A DNA stretch of 64,000 bases, from NCBI GenBank assembly GCA_942491465.1, contig CALOBA010000045.1, forward strand, positions 186,001-250,000. The letters are read 5' to 3'. Positions 62,459 through 64,000 of this stretch are shown in pieces; the stretch's first letter is position 1; each line of letters opens with the position of its first letter. The notes under the pieces are model-generated. The model worked only from the letters and a program-made list of their open reading frames with translations. It had not been told where the DNA came from and did not search any database. Both the position numbers and the translations under genes were made by a program. The DNA comes from CALOBA01 sp942491465. Lineage in GTDB: Bacteria > Pseudomonadota > Gammaproteobacteria > Chromatiales > Chromatiaceae.

Positions 62459-63469
62459 ATGTCCGTCGTTCATAGTTTCGGTCAGGATGGCCTCCAGCGA
62501 GCAGGTCGTTTCTGGCTGCCTCGTGTGGGCGTCGTCTTTCTAGTGCTGACCCTGATCATGTTCGGGGTCGCAGTCGTTCCCGGCGTCCCCTACAACGTGC
62601 AGGAGTTGTTCGGCTCGGGCACGTCGTTGCTGCAGAGCGCGCTGTTCGCGCTTGTGGCGCTGCTTGCGCTTGCTCCACCGGCCTTTGTTGGGCTGCAGAT
62701 CATGCGCTTGCCGTTGCGATGGGTTTGGCTGTTCCCTGTCGGCATCATCATCCATGGGGTGATCGTCTTCCTCGGCTATCGCTTCGCGACACCGATCGGC
62801 AGCCTGCACGATATGGTGGGTCTACCGTCCGGTGAGGCGCCGGTGGAGGTCGAGCGTTGGCTCCGCTTCATGGGGCTGTTCGCCATGGTCTCCGTTCCCG
62901 TCGCCGGCGGGGTTGGGTTGCTCTTTGCCGTGACCCGTTCTCCGGTGCCGATGCGGTTCCTGTCCTGGGTGGTCTTCGCGATTTTGACGCTGCTCGTCAG
63001 TTGGTGGATCGTTGTCGTCAACTCGGCGACGGACAACCTAACCACCCTGCTCCGGGACGGGGGCGGTGTCCTGAGCCTGCTCCTTCTCGGTTTCTGGATG
63101 TTTGTGCTGTCGTTTGCCGCCGCCTTGCTGGCGCAGCGATTGGCTCAAGTGATGACAGGGACGGTGTCGACGTTGTTCGGAATCCTGTTGTGCCTGCCCT
63201 TGTCCTATTGGGCGCTGATGTTGGCGCTGACACCGCACACTGCGGGTGAGGATCAGGGCCTGTCGGCCATGGCGTTTTTGCTGAGCCCGAGTCGTAGAGA
63301 GTACCCCACCGGCGATATTGTCATGTGGCGATATGCGGCCACGTATTTCGTCGCGATTGTTGTGCTCGCCCTCTGCCAATACCCGGTCTGGCTGGGTTAT
63401 GCGGCGCGTCGGTTCGCCGTTCCTCGACCGGTGGTGGCGCTTGCGGCCGACCCCGCTACGGGATCATGA
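62459..63469 (+). CDS. hypothetical polytopic membrane protein
   Basis: The 336-residue protein has about seven or eight hydrophobic segments, for example VGVVFLVLTLIMFGVAVVPG, FMGLFAMVSVPVAGGVGLLF and SWVVFAILTLLVSWWIVVVN. There are few charged residues inside them. No transport or enzyme motif is recognised. An ATG at 62444 would add five residues; the one at 62459 has GGGGA upstream. It is separated from nuoN by a hairpin and a 161-base gap, so it is probably not part of complex I. It overlaps the convergent kinase gene by six bases. Confidence 0.7.
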   Translation: MSVVHSFGQDGLQRAGRFWLPRVGVVFLVLTLIMFGVAVVPGVPYNVQELFGSGTSLLQSALFALVALLALAPPAFVGLQIMRLPLRWVWLFPVGIIIHGVIVFLGYRFATPIGSLHDMVGLPSGEAPVEVERWLRFMGLFAMVSVPVAGGVGLLFAVTRSPVPMRFLSWVVFAILTLLVSWWIVVVNSATDNLTTLLRDGGGVLSLLLLGFWMFVLSFAAALLAQRLAQVMTGTVSTLFGILLCLPLSYWALMLALTPHTAGEDQGLSAMAFLLSPSRREYPTGDIVMWRYAATYFVAIVVLALCQYPVWLGYAARRFAVPRPVVALAADPATGS

Positions 63470-64000
63470 CCCGTCGGATACCTCCAGTGTTTGCCGGATG
63501 GCGGCCGTTTCCTCGCGGGCTAGCCGGGGTCCAAGGCTGGTGACGAGCTTTGCCGACAGGGCCGAGGCGAGGTCGCCGGCCCGGCGGTGACCCCAGCCCT
63601 GGGTCAGGCCGTAGAGGAAGGCCCCGGCGAACATGTCTCCAGCCCCCACGGTATCGATCGGCTCGACCTTGACCGGGGCGATATCGATGCGCTGTGCACC
63701 GTCCCAGATCAGGGCGCCGTCGGCGCCTCGGGTGATCGCGAATTCGCGGGCGATGGTCTTGAGGTAAGCGACGGCCTCGTCGAGGTCTTCGGTCTCGGCC
63801 ATGCCCATGGCCTCATGCTCATTGGCGAAGATGAGGTCGACGCCGTCGCCGATCATTTCCAGCAGACCCTCCTTGAAAAAGCGGACCATGTTCGGATCCG
63901 AGAGCGACAGGGCGGTGCGCACGCCGTGGCGCTCGGCGGCCCGGCGAGCCTCAATGGCGGCAACACGAGCGGTGTCGGATGTGACCAGATAGCCCTCGGT
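63464..64000 (-). CDS. PfkB-family sugar kinase, adenosine-kinase-like (5' end outside the window)
   Basis: The frame is open from the right edge to the stop at 63464, giving the C-terminal ~178 residues. TEGYLVTSDTARVAAIEARR and ALSLSDPNMVRFFKEGLLEM match bacterial adenosine-kinase-like proteins. DTVGAGDMFAGAFLYGL is the PfkB signature with the catalytic Asp. It would phosphorylate adenosine or another nucleoside or sugar with ATP. The last six bases overlap the end of the convergent membrane-protein gene. Confidence 0.85.
   Translation of the reverse strand, partial: TEGYLVTSDTARVAAIEARRAAERHGVRTALSLSDPNMVRFFKEGLLEMIGDGVDLIFANEHEAMGMAETEDLDEAVAYLKTIAREFAITRGADGALIWDGAQRIDIAPVKVEPIDTVGAGDMFAGAFLYGLTQGWGHRRAGDLASALSAKLVTSLGPRLAREETAAIRQTLEVSDGS

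Overview
The window is GC-rich bacterial chromosome, almost fully coding. The gene content points to a gammaproteobacterium, most likely a purple sulfur bacterium or close relative (Chromatiaceae-like). The supporting features are a 14-gene nuo operon with separate nuoC and nuoD, a sulfide:quinone-oxidoreductase-like flavoprotein, cobalamin biosynthesis, glycogen synthase, many PAS/GGDEF signalling proteins, and short dispersed palindromic repeats between genes. The family assignment is inference: no rRNA or photosynthesis gene lies in the window.

Layout. 1-2681 is an accessory edge. It holds a transposase remnant and a VapC toxin remnant, both with internal deletions, two hypothetical proteins, and the first copy of a ~100-bp inverted repeat. 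2682-6386 (minus) carries a dihydrolipoamide-dehydrogenase-like flavoprotein and phoR-phoB; phoR is frameshifted in a run of nine G. 6558-6657 is the second repeat copy. 6753-12059 is one plus-strand run: nudF, a GldA/F/G-like ABC system, a DUF4340 protein and mutM. 12081-19680 is a signalling cluster: a broken CheW gene truncated beside a third repeat copy, a lone receiver protein, a CheB-CheR-PAS hybrid, and a multi-PAS GGDEF-EAL protein. 19738-25544 holds cobB, a phosphodiesterase-like gene (minus), and uvrY-UDG-uvrC.

25550-34345 combines methylthioadenosine/purine salvage (mtaD, mtnA; mtnP-apt-NCS2 permease) with glgA and pabB. A hexanucleotide repeat lies upstream of, and in frame with, glgA. 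34637-41502 holds a DUF29 protein, a DJ-1/PfpI protein, the SQR-like flavoprotein with a 52-residue partner, a hypothetical protein, tex and a small Cys-containing ORF.

41762-44865 is the most unusual part. A cobalamin-binding protein with the Wx9EH signature of B12 photoreceptors overlaps a diguanylate cyclase by ATGA, and a TIR-FHA fusion follows. 44894-47020 holds smpB, tpiA, secG and tRNA-Leu(GAG). 47235-62297 is the complete nuoA-N operon for the proton-pumping NADH:quinone oxidoreductase, with a good sigma70-type promoter in front. The window closes with an unrecognised membrane protein and the 3' part of an adenosine-kinase-like gene (minus strand).
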